The position numbers and the translations under genes were made by a program. A stretch of 64,000 nt of DNA from Orbaceae bacterium lpD04 (GTDB taxonomy: Bacteria; Pseudomonadota; Gammaproteobacteria; Enterobacterales; Orbaceae): contig CP133967.1 of the NCBI GenBank assembly GCA_036251935.1, positions 2,241,488 to 2,305,487 on the forward strand, in the 5' to 3' direction. The notes beneath the pieces are model-generated. The model saw only the letters and a program-made list of their open reading frames with translations, did no database searches and was not told where the DNA came from. Each line of letters begins with the position of its first letter. Within the stretch, counting starts at the first letter, position 1. This document shows positions 27,428-36,857 of this stretch, piece by piece.

Positions 27428-28732
27428 TCATATTTTATTTAACATTTCTTTCCATATGGCGTCTGCGGCATTTTGTGCGCCATCAGCGGATTGTATCTTT
27501 TTTTGAAAAAGCAAAGCGGTTTCTTTAAATTTTTTATTTTCTAAAACATGTAGAATAGCGAGCTGAATATGCTGAGAACTCCATTTCCTGCGAGGGATGC
27601 GAATGCCAACACCGTGAGCTTCTATATTAGATAAGTTAATGAATTGTTCCTGCTGCATAGCGACGCCGACAATAGGTGTACCTGCACAAAGTGCTGTTTG
27701 CAATGTTCCTTGTCCACCATGACATAAAGTTATATCCGCCATTGTATTGACTCTCAATGCTGGAATGAATGTGTCTGTAATATAAACTCCGTTTCTACCG
27801 TTTAAAATTTTACGGGCTTTTTCCACAGAAAAGTGGGGGGAAAGAATAACTACATTCCAGCTTAAACCTGGGCCATATGTAAATGCTTGCAAAAGTGGTT
27901 TTAACATTTCTTCGGAACCAGAACTACTTAATGTACAAAATATTTTTGGGTGACTAACATTTGAACTAAAAACATCTAAAATACCGGGTTCAATGGCTCT
28001 TGTATCATTGGGGATGGCAAATAAGGGCCCTGTAAATTTGACATTAGATGGAAACTTATCAAGCATGTAGTAATCAGGTAAATCATTTACAATTATTAAA
28101 TTAGCCTTCAGTAAATCAAAAACATTCACCAATTTATCTTTGTCCCAACCTATGCTATAAGCAGCGTGCCTTATATTGTTTTGACGCAATATCGGAACTC
28201 TATTTTTTACAAATTTAGGGATTTTCCGAAAAATAAATAATCGTAACCATTTTGGTAATAGAGAAAATATTTTAATTTGTTCAGGAATATCCGGCAGTAC
28301 ATCAAAAAAATCAGGAACCAATGGCAAAGGTGCAAAACAAATCCCAGGTATCTCTCGCTTTGTCATTCGACGAGCTAATCCTGCAATAGGCCAAAACCCA
28401 TACAACACAATATCAGGTTTTATATCGTTATATGCCGCAATCTCACCAAATAATAATTCTTTGGCTAAGTCTTCTGTGCCAATCAGATTGCTTATCGTCA
28501 TACCTAAATCTTGATATAAGCCTTCACCAGGCAATTTCGGCGTGGCATGATAGATGTCAAAGTTCAACGCACGAACATTTTGTTCAAAACGACTTCCATG
28601 TGAGATAAATACAATGCGAGCATTAATCCCAGCGGGTTGATATTTTTTAACCGCTTTTGCGATTTCAATTGCGCGGGTGGCATCGCCAGCATCTTGAAAA
28701 GCAGTGCTAATGACAATAGTTATTTCTTTCAT
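27428..28732 (-). CDS. GT1-family (UDP-glycosyltransferase-like) glycosyltransferase
   Basis: The 434-residue GT-B-fold enzyme transfers a nucleotide-linked sugar to a small acceptor. The donor-binding signature is HGGQGTLQTALCAGTPIVGV, followed by QQEQFINLSNIEAHGVG. The N-terminal half is the variable acceptor domain. No signal peptide is present, so it is cytoplasmic. Relatives glycosylate macrolides, flavonoids, sterols or carotenoids; the acceptor here cannot be read. It stands alone between repeat copies C and D as island segment 3. Confidence 0.85.
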   Translation of the reverse strand: MKEITIVISTAFQDAGDATRAIEIAKAVKKYQPAGINARIVFISHGSRFEQNVRALNFDIYHATPKLPGEGLYQDLGMTISNLIGTEDLAKELLFGEIAAYNDIKPDIVLYGFWPIAGLARRMTKREIPGICFAPLPLVPDFFDVLPDIPEQIKIFSLLPKWLRLFIFRKIPKFVKNRVPILRQNNIRHAAYSIGWDKDKLVNVFDLLKANLIIVNDLPDYYMLDKFPSNVKFTGPLFAIPNDTRAIEPGILDVFSSNVSHPKIFCTLSSSGSEEMLKPLLQAFTYGPGLSWNVVILSPHFSVEKARKILNGRNGVYITDTFIPALRVNTMADITLCHGGQGTLQTALCAGTPIVGVAMQQEQFINLSNIEAHGVGIRIPRRKWSSQHIQLAILHVLENKKFKETALLFQKKIQSADGAQNAADAIWKEMLNKI

Positions 28733-29154
28733 AATGTGTATTTTTCATAAAGGGAAAAACTAAGAAGGTTGTCATAATAGTATACGCTGTTTCATAGCAA
28801 GATGCAGGGGCTAGATTTAAGGATGCCTTCCATAACTCAGCAATGGAAAAACAAACTTCACGTAAGTAGAAGAATCGGTTTTTTCGTAAAATAGACGGGA
28901 TGTTGTTAAATATTATCTAATAGGTATTGTTTCCAGTTCAACCGTAGTTGAATTTTCGACCTATTTCAATTTATCACTCCACTAGGATCTGGCGTATTTT
29001 AGTTAGATAAGTAAGCGATTATTATTAATCGATAAGTTTGTTAACTTTCACCCTGTTAATATGCCTTTTCAATCAAAATAAATAAAATGAATCCTTTTTC
29101 AATTTTGAATCCTCTATATAGAAGTAAATAACATTTAAAAAGGAGAGCTCATTT
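28733..29154. other. 422-bp gap between divergent segments 3 and 4
   Basis: It contains repeat copy D (29037-29076). No open frame or clear promoter could be assigned. Both the glycosyltransferase and the DUF2892/sigma-factor unit must be transcribed from here. Confidence 0.5.
29037..29076 (+). repeat. Island direct repeat, copy D
   Basis: Matches copy A at 39 of 40 positions, and shares with copy E a further AATAAA after the CAATCAA end. It separates segments 3 and 4. Confidence 0.87.
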
Positions 29155-29370
29155 ATGTTAAACCTAAAGCGAAATTTACAAAATAGGCAACGTTTTTTTC
29201 GTTTGATTTTATCTATTATTATAGGCTTAATTACAACTTATTTTATATATTCAATTATTTTAAAAATTACGATATTTATTATCGTATTGATATTTGCAAG
29301 TACTGCTTTAATCGGATTTTGTCCGATGAGGACAATAATCAATCGAATCAAAATGGATAAATTGAAATGA
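29155..29370 (+). CDS. DUF2892-like small membrane protein
   Basis: A 71-residue protein with two hydrophobic segments (about 16-34 and 36-54, LILSIIIGLITTYFIYSII and ITIFIIVLIFASTALIGF) and the GFCPMRTII motif typical of DUF2892 proteins. AAGGAGAG lies 9 nt before the ATG, a strong ribosome site. Its stop overlaps the sigma-factor start by 4 bp (ATGA), so it is translationally coupled. It might act as a membrane partner of the sigma factor, but it shows no anti-sigma domain. Confidence 0.75.
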   Translation: MLNLKRNLQNRQRFFRLILSIIIGLITTYFIYSIILKITIFIIVLIFASTALIGFCPMRTIINRIKMDKLK

Positions 29371-29891
29371 TTAAAAATACTGAACACCTTATTCAAGCTG
29401 CTCGTTCTGGTGATAAGCAGGCATTATCCGAATTACTTATTGTATGCCAAACGGATATTAAAAGATTTGCCAGACGGACGTGCTCAACAAGCGAAGATGT
29501 CGAAGATGCCGTTCAAATTGCACTATGGCAGCTACATAGAAAAATAGGAACACTTAAAACCATAGCGACCTTTGCAAGTTGGCTGTTTAGAATTATAGAG
29601 CGCGAATGTTATCGTCTGTTCAAAGCCAGACACACGACAAAAACAGATGATGATGTAAATTTGGATGATATCCACTCGCCAATAATAGATATAGATCTAC
29701 GTATTGATTTAATAAATTTAATTATTAGGTTACCTCCGATATATCGCCAGATATTAATCATGCGGGATATTGAAGAATTTACAGCGCCAGAAGTCGCTAA
29801 AAAACTTGGTATTAGTATTGAAGCGGTAAAAAGTAGGCTTCATCGTGCGAGGATTATCATAAAAGAAGAATTAGACGCTAGGAGTATTTAA
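29367..29891 (+). CDS. ECF-type RNA polymerase sigma factor
   Basis: The 174-residue sigma-70-family protein has region 2 (LLIVCQTDIKRFARRTCSTSEDVEDAVQ is its start) and region 4 with the helix-turn-helix TAPEVAKKLGISIEAVKSRL. A region-1.1/3 is absent, as expected for ECF factors. The start overlaps the upstream DUF2892 gene. No anti-sigma gene is adjacent; the neighbouring AhpD-like gene suggests a redox or peroxide trigger, which is inference. Confidence 0.88.
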   Translation: MIKNTEHLIQAARSGDKQALSELLIVCQTDIKRFARRTCSTSEDVEDAVQIALWQLHRKIGTLKTIATFASWLFRIIERECYRLFKARHTTKTDDDVNLDDIHSPIIDIDLRIDLINLIIRLPPIYRQILIMRDIEEFTAPEVAKKLGISIEAVKSRLHRARIIIKEELDARSI

Positions 29892-30110
29892 ATAACTACC
29901 CAGTATTAATACATTGTCAGGTTTCTATTACTTTATTCGAGTAAAGTTTAGTCACAATTATACTAGTTTATTAATAATGCCCCCTATTATTAATCGAATC
30001 TTACTTATCGGCGTAATAAACGATTAAGTGTAGTTTTATTTGTTTGTTGATAAGTTTGATAAAAAATTAATCCATAAATATTTTTAACATTAACATTCAA
30101 AGAGGTCAAA

Positions 30111-30461
30111 ATGAGCCATTATCAATCACCGAGTGATTTTCAATATATCCCATCGTTGTTAAATTTAGCCCCACAAGAGACAAAAGCATTTATCGATTTT
30201 GATCATGCAATAAAACGAAAAGATGGCAATATTCCAGAAAAAACACGTGAATTTATTGCATTAGCGGTTGCATTAACAACGCAATGTGCTTATTGCATCG
30301 AAGTTCACACTAAAGCAGCAAAGCATGCAGGAGCCCAAAAGGAGGAATTAGCAGAATTGATTTCAATTGCAGCAGCAGTAAGGGCAGGAGCTACAATGGG
30401 GCATGGACTTTTAGCACTGAGGCTGTTTAGTGAAACTGATAATTTAATTACTAAGGAATAA
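30111..30461 (+). CDS. AhpD-like carboxymuconolactone-decarboxylase-family protein
   Basis: The 116-residue cytoplasmic protein has the redox motif C59-x-x-C62 with His66 (QCAYCIEVHTKAA), as in AhpD-type alkylhydroperoxidases, and the AAAVRAGATMGHG segment. AAAGAGGT gives a ribosome site. It lies 219 bp after the sigma-factor gene on the same strand, so it is a candidate target of it. Its stop codon touches repeat copy E. Confidence 0.88.
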   Translation: MSHYQSPSDFQYIPSLLNLAPQETKAFIDFDHAIKRKDGNIPEKTREFIALAVALTTQCAYCIEVHTKAAKHAGAQKEELAELISIAAAVRAGATMGHGLLALRLFSETDNLITKE

Positions 30462-30501
30462 TTTATTAACTTTCGCCCTGTTAATATGCCTTTTCAATCA
30501 A
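30462..30501 (+). repeat. Island direct repeat, copy E
   Basis: Matches copy A at 39 of 40 positions. It fills the space between the stop codons of the AhpD-like gene and the convergent EamA gene almost completely and marks the right border of the island. Confidence 0.87.
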
Positions 30502-30509
30502 AATAAAGA

Positions 30510-31415
30510 TTAACTATCGACTCGAGATAGCATTATTAGGCAAATAAAGATTAATGCCATCCCGAGCCAGCCGATATAATCTAATTTTTCCCCGACAAGA
30601 AAAATAGCAAAAGCCGCTGCAACTAATGGCTCAAATAGTGTCAAAGTGATTGCTTTACTTGCAGAAATCGTTTTAAGTCCATAGCCAAATAGAACATAGC
30701 CTAAAAACATAGGAATTAACATCATATAACCTAACACATAGATATTTATGGCTGTATCAAATATATTTGTTCCAGTGTAAAAAAGTGTTGGTAATAAAAA
30801 TAGTGCACCAAAGCCAAAAATAAGCCCCATTGATGCTTTAGCGTCAATACCTTGATCAATTAATTTTTTAGCTGCCCATGAGTATAGGGAATAAGTTAAT
30901 CCAGCAATAATACCTAAAACAATACCAATAATTTTTAAGTGATCTTGAGGATCGTCTAACATACGAGAATGTGTACCGCCCATTGAGAGTAAAATAACGC
31001 CTGTTACACCTAAAATAAAGCAGATAAACCACATTATTGAAAGATGCTTTTTATCAAAAAATTTTTCCAATAATGCAGTGAATAACGGCGCGGTTCCAAT
31101 AGAAACAACGGTTCCAATTGTGATCCCAGCTAAATGCATAGATGAATAAAACGCTAACGGATAAATAGCAACAGAAAGTACTCCAATTACAAGATATAAA
31201 TAATGATTTTTTATGCCACTAAAATGGTGAATTATATTTTTTCTTGCCAGTAATGCTTGTAATAACCCGCCTCCGCCCATAGCAACAGCGCCAATAGTAA
31301 GAGGACTTAAATCAGGTGCGAATGAGGCCGCAGTGCCAGTTGTTCCCCACAGAAAAGCAGCCATCAGAACCGCAATAAAACCATAAGCGGAATCCATTTT
31401 GATTGATAATTTCAT
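30510..31415 (-). CDS. EamA/DMT-family exporter
   Basis: A 301-residue inner-membrane protein with about ten transmembrane segments and two EamA repeats (for example AFLWGTTGTAASFAPDLSP at the N terminus and FEPLVAAAFAIFLVGEKLDYIG near the C terminus). The substrate is not predictable. Its start overlaps the end of the TetR gene by 4 bp, so it is probably cotranscribed with and controlled by that repressor. Confidence 0.88.
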   Translation of the reverse strand: MKLSIKMDSAYGFIAVLMAAFLWGTTGTAASFAPDLSPLTIGAVAMGGGGLLQALLARKNIIHHFSGIKNHYLYLVIGVLSVAIYPLAFYSSMHLAGITIGTVVSIGTAPLFTALLEKFFDKKHLSIMWFICFILGVTGVILLSMGGTHSRMLDDPQDHLKIIGIVLGIIAGLTYSLYSWAAKKLIDQGIDAKASMGLIFGFGALFLLPTLFYTGTNIFDTAINIYVLGYMMLIPMFLGYVLFGYGLKTISASKAITLTLFEPLVAAAFAIFLVGEKLDYIGWLGMALIFICLIMLSRVDS

Positions 31416-31996
31416 TGGTTAATGTCTTGTTCAAGGATATTTAAGGTGATGTTTTTTGCTAATAGAATTTTATGACTAGAACCTTCCAATCCGGCTCTTA
31501 CTATCGCGCCTTCGAGTAGAAAAGAGAGCATTAATGCTAACTCTTTTATCTTGTTTTGGTTTGTAATTATTTTTGATAAGTGAGTTGCAATGATCTCTTC
31601 AACTTCATCCTTGTGCATTTTAACCGCTAATCGTTCAGGGCTATTTGCAGAAAATTCTGCCGCCGCATTAAGTAATCCGCATCCTCTAAAACCTTTTTCA
31701 TAAGCAAATTCAGCATGATCTTGATATGCATCAAAAACAGCTAAGATCGCATCTATCGGTGTGTTAGTTTTAATATATCTCTTGTTGTATAATCCTAACC
31801 ATTCTTGATGTCGCTGATAAATATACGACGTTATAAGTTCAGACTTTGTCGAAAAATTATTATACAACGACATTTTAGCAACACCTGCTTTTTCAGTAAT
31901 TGCGTTGATCCCAGTGTTTGCGATCCCATCGTTATAAAATAATTCAGCTGCAGAATTTAAAATTTTTTTCTTTACCGATTTATTACTCATATTCAA
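31412..31996 (-). CDS. TetR/AcrR-family regulator
   Basis: The 194-residue protein has the N-terminal helix-turn-helix GINAITEKAGVAKMSLYNNF, and a C-terminal ligand domain without recognisable specificity. It is first in a two-gene unit with the EamA exporter (ATGA overlap). A pseudo-palindrome in its promoter region is a candidate operator. Exporters under such local TetR control usually respond to a toxic small molecule. Confidence 0.88.
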   Translation of the reverse strand: MNMSNKSVKKKILNSAAELFYNDGIANTGINAITEKAGVAKMSLYNNFSTKSELITSYIYQRHQEWLGLYNKRYIKTNTPIDAILAVFDAYQDHAEFAYEKGFRGCGLLNAAAEFSANSPERLAVKMHKDEVEEIIATHLSKIITNQNKIKELALMLSFLLEGAIVRAGLEGSSHKILLAKNITLNILEQDINQ

Positions 31997-32007
31997 ACCA
32001 TATTTAT

Positions 32008-32025
32008 ATAGACCGACCTACCTAT
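32008..32025 (-). promoter_or_regulatory. Candidate operator for the TetR-EamA unit
   Basis: ATAGACCGACCTACCTAT is symmetrical at its ends (ATAG/CTAT), less so in the centre, and lies 12-29 bp upstream of the TetR start, next to a TATAAT-like -10 on the minus strand. TetR repressors of this kind often bind TAGACC-type palindromes. Confidence 0.35.
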
Positions 32026-32064
32026 TATAATGAAGTAAATATATTTTAAATGCAAGACATAAAA

Positions 32065-32086
32065 AAACCGACCATTAGGTCGGTTT
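32065..32086 (-). terminator. clpB terminator
   Basis: The perfect 9-bp arms AAACCGACC and GGTCGGTTT with a 4-nt loop are followed on the minus strand by a T run. It lies 18 bp beyond the clpB stop. Confidence 0.9.
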
Positions 32087-32103
32087 AATCATGCTAATAG
32101 TCA

Positions 32104-34674
32104 TTACTGCTTAGCAACAATATTATCATTAACAAAATCAAGGTAGATCTTTTTACCCGGAATAAGCTGCCCTGATAATATTTGCTGAGCAAGTGGATTT
32201 TCAATCTCTTGCTGTATTGCACGTTTTAATGGCCTTGCGCCGTACAGTGGATCAAAACCTGCTTTGGCGATATGCTCAAGTGCATTATCTGAAATTTCCA
32301 TTTCATAACCTCGCTCTTCAAGGCGTTTATCAACTCTTGCCAATTGAATCTTCGCAATCGCTTTGATATTTTCTTGGCCTAGCGGATGAAATACCACCGT
32401 TTCATCGATACGGTTGATAAATTCAGGCCTAAAATGTTTAGTCACAACGGTCATCACTAACGCTTTCATTTCATCATAAGTTAGCTCAACTTGGCCTTGA
32501 ACCAAATCAGAACCTAAATTTGATGTCATGATAATGACGGTATTACGAAAATCAACCGTTCTACCTTGACCATCAGTTAAGCGCCCATCATCTAACACTT
32601 GCAATAAAATATTAAATACATCTGGATGCGCTTTTTCAACTTCATCAAGTAAAATCACTGAATATGGTCTACGTCTTACCGCTTCCGTTAAGTAGCCACC
32701 TTCTTCATAACCAACATAACCAGGAGGTGCACCAATTAAACGTGCTACTGAGTGTTTTTCCATAAATTCAGACATATCAATACGTACCATCGCATCTTCA
32801 CTATCAAACATAAAGTTAGCCAGTGATTTACAAAGCTCGGTCTTACCAACTCCTGTTGGTCCTAAAAATAGGAACGAACCAATCGGTTTGTTTGGATCAG
32901 AAAGCCCAGCCCGACTACGTCGGATCGCATTAGCAACCGCAACAACCGCTTCATTTTGGCCAATGACTCGTTTGTGTAATGCCTCTTCCATATGCAATAA
33001 TTTGTCTTTTTCACTCTCTAACATTCTTGAAACGGGAATACCTGTAGCTTTTGCAAGTACTTCAGCAATTTCATGATCAGTCACTTTATTGCGCAGTAAC
33101 TTCATGGTTTTACCTTCAAGCTGCGTTGCTTGAGCGAGTTTTTTCTCTAGCTCTGGAATTTTACCGTATTGCAGTTCAGACATTTTATTTAAATCACCAG
33201 CACGGCGCGCTTGCTCTAACTCAGTTCGCGCTTTTTCCAATTCTGCTTTAATTGTTTGAGTGCCAGAAACAGCAGCCTTCTCTGACTTCCATTCTTCCTC
33301 AAGTGAAGCATATTCCTTTTCTTTCTCAAAGAGCTCCTCATTGAGCATCTCAAGACGCTTTTTGCTCGCATCATCGGTCTCCTTCTTGAGCGCTTGTTGC
33401 TCGAGTTTTAACTGAATAATTCGTCTGTCTAATCTATCTAATGACTCAGGTTTTGAGTCCATTTGCATCCGAATACTTGACGCCGCTTCATCGATTAAAT
33501 CAATCGCTTTATCCGGTAACATTCTATCTGAAATATAACGATGCGATAACGTCGCTGCAGCAACAATTGCCGGATCGGTTATTTGTACATGGTGATGTAG
33601 CTCATAACGCTCTTTTAATCCACGCAAAATAGCAATAGTGTCTTCAACAGTTGGCTCAGCAACATACACTTTTTGGAAACGGCGTTCTAACGCAGGATCT
33701 TTTTCAATATATTGACGATATTCATCTAACGTTGTTGCCCCAACGCAGTGAAGCTCACCGCGCGCAAGCGCAGGTTTTAACATATTACCCGCATCCATCG
33801 CGCCGTCACTTTTACCGGCGCCAACCATGGTATGGATTTCATCAATAAAAAGAATAATATTGCCTTCTTCTTTTGAAATATCTTTTAATACCGCTTTTAA
33901 GCGCTCTTCAAATTCACCTCGGTATTTTGCGCCGGCAATTAATGCGCCCATATCAAGTGACATTACACGTTTATTACGTAATCCTTCTGGCACTTCATGG
34001 TTTACAATACGCTGCGCGAGGCCTTCAACAATGGCGGTTTTACCAACGCCTGGCTCACCAATTAATACGGGATTATTTTTAGTTCTACGCTGTAATACTT
34101 GAATTGTACGACGAATTTCTTCATCACGGCCAATCACCGGATCAAGCTTACCTTGCTCTGCTCTTTCTGTTAAATCAATGGTATATTTTTTTAGCGCATC
34201 TCGCTGATCTTCGGCACCGGCATCATTCACGTTATCACTTCCTCTTACTTGGTTAACTGCATGAGTAAATTTATCTTTAGTAATTCCTGATTTTTTCAAA
34301 ATATCAGCAATCATGCCCTTATCATCTAAGGCTGCTAAAATAAATAATTCAGATGAAATATAACTATCTCCACCTTTTTGGGCTAATTTATCGCATAAAT
34401 TAAGCACCCGAACAAAATCTTGTGATGGTAAAACTTCACCGCCAATACCTTGCACTTGTGGCAATTTATCGATTGCTTGCGTTAATTCACGTGATAATAA
34501 GTTGAGGTTCGCACCAGCAGAGGCAAGTAGTGGCTTAACGCTACTACTTTCCTGATTTAGCATCGCAGCAAGTACATGGACTGGCTCGATATATTGATTA
34601 TCTTTACCTAAAGCCATTGACTGAGCATCAGCCAATGCTTGTTGAAACTTGTTAGTTAATTTATCTAACCGCAT
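32104..34674 (-). CDS. clpB: ClpB disaggregase
   Basis: A hexameric AAA+ chaperone that, with DnaK, pulls proteins out of aggregates. The 856 residues compare with 857 in E. coli. Order: N-domain, first AAA+ module (Walker A GEPGVGKT, Walker [13 protein letters not shown]), the coiled-coil M-domain (about 400-525, rich in Lys and Glu), second AAA+ module ([21 protein letters not shown]) and a C-terminal domain. Several long frames on the opposite strand are shadows of this gene. A sigma-32-like promoter lies upstream. Confidence 0.98.
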   Translation of the reverse strand: MRLDKLTNKFQQALADAQSMALGKDNQYIEPVHVLAAMLNQESSSVKPLLASAGANLNLLSRELTQAIDKLPQVQGIGGEVLPSQDFVRVLNLCDKLAQKGGDSYISSELFILAALDDKGMIADILKKSGITKDKFTHAVNQVRGSDNVNDAGAEDQRDALKKYTIDLTERAEQGKLDPVIGRDEEIRRTIQVLQRRTKNNPVLIGEPGVGKTAIVEGLAQRIVNHEVPEGLRNKRVMSLDMGALIAGAKYRGEFEERLKAVLKDISKEEGNIILFIDEIHTMVGAGKSDGAMDAGNMLKPALARGELHCVGATTLDEYRQYIEKDPALERRFQKVYVAEPTVEDTIAILRGLKERYELHHHVQITDPAIVAAATLSHRYISDRMLPDKAIDLIDEAASSIRMQMDSKPESLDRLDRRIIQLKLEQQALKKETDDASKKRLEMLNEELFEKEKEYASLEEEWKSEKAAVSGTQTIKAELEKARTELEQARRAGDLNKMSELQYGKIPELEKKLAQATQLEGKTMKLLRNKVTDHEIAEVLAKATGIPVSRMLESEKDKLLHMEEALHKRVIGQNEAVVAVANAIRRSRAGLSDPNKPIGSFLFLGPTGVGKTELCKSLANFMFDSEDAMVRIDMSEFMEKHSVARLIGAPPGYVGYEEGGYLTEAVRRRPYSVILLDEVEKAHPDVFNILLQVLDDGRLTDGQGRTVDFRNTVIIMTSNLGSDLVQGQVELTYDEMKALVMTVVTKHFRPEFINRIDETVVFHPLGQENIKAIAKIQLARVDKRLEERGYEMEISDNALEHIAKAGFDPLYGARPLKRAIQQEIENPLAQQILSGQLIPGKKIYLDFVNDNIVAKQ

Positions 34675-34744
34675 ATTTAATCTCTCCTTGGCAATAATTT
34701 GGTTTAATTATTTCAAATAGTTAAACCTTTGCATTGATAATTAG

Positions 34745-34770
34745 ATATGTTCACTTAATTAAATTTCAAG
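34745..34770 (-). promoter_or_regulatory. Candidate sigma-32 heat-shock promoter for clpB
   Basis: On the minus strand, a perfect CTTGAAA (-35) is followed after 11 bp by GAACATAT, which keeps the CAT-T part of the CCCCATnT -10 element. It lies 71-96 bp upstream of the clpB start. Confidence 0.6.
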
Positions 34771-34905
34771 TGTTTGTCAATAATTTTTTATCTATGTAAT
34801 TAATTCATTGTTTTATTTATATAATATATAACTATAATGGTAGGATATAAAATGTAGATTCATAAATAATGGTTTTATCCACCAATGATAAGGAGAAGAT
34901 AAGTC

Positions 34906-36150
34906 ATGCAAAATTATCTTATCAAGTTACTCAATCAATACAATGTGCAGTTTTCTCAATATATTGCACTAGGTTTAATTCTGTGCTTAATTATTTTTAT
35001 TGCCGTTATTGTGCATCTCGTTGTCCACCGGATATTGCTCAAAAATTTTAGCCATAATCATACAGGTAAAAACTGGGGACGGTATTTTATTGAGCATAAA
35101 GTATTTAACCGCCTTGCGTATGTACTACAAGGTTTATTAGTCTATATGCAAGCAAGGCTCTGGTTAAATGATGATGAGTTATTACAAGAAATACTCATTG
35201 TTGCTTCACAAATTTGGATATTAATTTCAATTACTTTATCGCTATTTTCATTTTTAGATACTGGCCTTAGTATTTCACAGCGTAATGGATTAGTAAAAAG
35301 ACTGCCGATCCGCGGCGTGATCCAAAGTATTAAAATTATCATGTCGATTTTAATGACTATTTTAACCATTTCATTATTAATCGATCGCTCACCGTTATTA
35401 CTGCTTAGTGGACTTGGAGCAATGACGGCAGTGTTAATGTTAATATTTAAAGATCCTTTATTAGGACTCGTTGCTGGGATCCAACTTTCAGCAAATAAAA
35501 TGCTTAATGTTGGTGACTGGCTTGAAATGCCTAAATATGGCGCTGATGGTGATGTAATCGATATTAACTTGACCACCGTTAAAGTACAAAACTGGGATAA
35601 AACAATTACGACAATCCCAACTTATGCATTGATTTCAGATTCATTTAAAAACTGGCAAGGTATGACAGATTCTGGAAGTCGCCGCATAAAAAGAAGCATT
35701 TATATTGACACAACTAGCGTTCATTTTTTAAATGCTAAAGCCTGCGAAAAACTGAAAAAATCACAGCTGATTGCCCCTTATATTGAAGATAAACTTGCCG
35801 AAATAACGCGTTATAATGATAGTAATCATATAAATGTTGATGATGAAATCAATGCAAGGCGTTTAACCAATTTAGGGACTTTTCGCGCATATTTAGAAGC
35901 CTTCATTCGTAATAATCCACAAATCAATAAAGAGATGACCTTGATGGTGCGTCAATTATCACCAACCTCAAATGGCTTACCTCTCGAAATTTATGCCTTT
36001 ACAAATACCACTCAGTGGGCTGTTTATGAAAATATTCAAGCCGATATTTTTGATCATATTTTTGCTATTATTTCAGAATTTGGCCTACGTATTCATCAAA
36101 CGCCAACTGGCTATGATATCGGTAAATTAGGTAGCGCACTTAAGCATTAA
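34906..36150 (+). CDS. mscM: YbdG/MscM-type mechanosensitive channel
   Basis: An inner-membrane channel of the MscS superfamily that helps release solutes at hypo-osmotic shock. The 414 residues agree with 415 for E. coli YbdG. Hydrophobic segments fill the N-terminal half; the pore helix region with LLLLSGLGAMTAVLMLIFKDPLLGLVAGI is followed by the cytoplasmic beta domain (VGDWLEMP, IPTYALISDSFKNW). The start has AAGGAG 9 nt upstream. A terminator follows the stop. Confidence 0.92.
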   Translation: MQNYLIKLLNQYNVQFSQYIALGLILCLIIFIAVIVHLVVHRILLKNFSHNHTGKNWGRYFIEHKVFNRLAYVLQGLLVYMQARLWLNDDELLQEILIVASQIWILISITLSLFSFLDTGLSISQRNGLVKRLPIRGVIQSIKIIMSILMTILTISLLIDRSPLLLLSGLGAMTAVLMLIFKDPLLGLVAGIQLSANKMLNVGDWLEMPKYGADGDVIDINLTTVKVQNWDKTITTIPTYALISDSFKNWQGMTDSGSRRIKRSIYIDTTSVHFLNAKACEKLKKSQLIAPYIEDKLAEITRYNDSNHINVDDEINARRLTNLGTFRAYLEAFIRNNPQINKEMTLMVRQLSPTSNGLPLEIYAFTNTTQWAVYENIQADIFDHIFAIISEFGLRIHQTPTGYDIGKLGSALKH

Positions 36151-36160
36151 CAGCGGTTGT

Positions 36161-36185
36161 GGCGTCAATAAAAAGGCGCCTTTTT
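36161..36185 (+). terminator. mscM terminator
   Basis: GGCGTC pairs with GGCGCC (one G-U) across an 8-nt loop AATAAAAA, followed by five T. The downstream part also forms a self-palindrome. Confidence 0.8.
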
Positions 36186-36267
36186 ATGATAATTTCACTT
36201 CACAAAATAGATATTCTCATTAAAATATGCACCACAAAATATAACTATTATACTAAAAAGATTTTAT

Positions 36268-36816
36268 ATGCTAAAAAAATACCTATTCATTTTTTTATTT
36301 TTATCTCCTCTATCAGCATTTGCTAACGACAATGATACAAGTTGGTGGCAAGGCATAAAAAATTCATTGTCTGATACATGGAACTCTAATACTTATGAGC
36401 TCTATGTTCCGGTTAACACTTGGCATAATCGCGCCACTTACGATAAAGATAAAATCGATGGGTATAATGAAAGGCCATGGGGCATTGGCGCGGGTGTTTA
36501 TCGTTTTGACCAAGATGGTGATTGGCATGCGCTTTATATTATGGAGTTTCAAGACTCACATAATGTTATAGAGCCTATTGGCGGTTATGCTTACCAAACT
36601 TATTGGCGGCCGGGTAACAGTGATAAATGGCGAATTGGTATTGGTTATACGCTAAGCATTACGGCACGTAAAGATTATAATTGGATCCCTTTTCCTGCAC
36701 CATTACCGTTATTTTCTGTCGAATATGATCGTTTATCAGTACAAAGCGCTTATGTCCCTGGCGTGAAAAGAAACACCGGTAATATTTTATTTACTTGGCT
36801 AAGATGGCAACTTTAA
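36268..36816 (+). CDS. pagP: PagP, lipid A palmitoyltransferase
   Basis: An outer-membrane beta-barrel enzyme that moves a palmitate chain from phospholipid to lipid A. The signal peptide covers residues 1-20 or so. Catalytic residues His53 (NTWHNR), Asp96 and Ser97 (FQDSHN) are present; subtracting 20 gives the mature E. coli numbers 33, 76 and 77. The C-terminal Leu after Trp-Gln is typical of outer-membrane proteins. No clear PhoP box is seen upstream. Confidence 0.95.
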   Translation: MLKKYLFIFLFLSPLSAFANDNDTSWWQGIKNSLSDTWNSNTYELYVPVNTWHNRATYDKDKIDGYNERPWGIGAGVYRFDQDGDWHALYIMEFQDSHNVIEPIGGYAYQTYWRPGNSDKWRIGIGYTLSITARKDYNWIPFPAPLPLFSVEYDRLSVQSAYVPGVKRNTGNILFTWLRWQL

Positions 36817-36820
36817 TCAT

Positions 36821-36850
36821 AAAAAAAGCGACGTTTATGTCGCTTTTTTT
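36821..36850. terminator. Bidirectional terminator between pagP and the membrane ORF
   Basis: The arms AAAAAAAGCGAC and GTCGCTTTTTTT have a 6-nt loop. A and T runs at both ends suit both convergent genes. Confidence 0.92.
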
Positions 36851-36857
36851 TTCACGT

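Noticed and set aside
21151-30501. The five repeats as a CRISPR array or integron attC series
   Set aside because: Spacings are 1.4-3.1 kb with genes between, there are no cas genes or intI, and the GTTRRRY core of attC is not met by GTTAACT.
32888-34102. Several frames of 60-90 codons on the plus strand inside clpB, one partly hydrophobic
   Set aside because: They are antisense to a fully conserved clpB, overlap one another, have no ribosome sites and resemble no family.
36166-36186. A 20-bp perfect palindrome centred on GGCGCC as an operator after mscM
   Set aside because: A GGCGTC/GGCGCC stem with loop and T run explains it better as a terminator.
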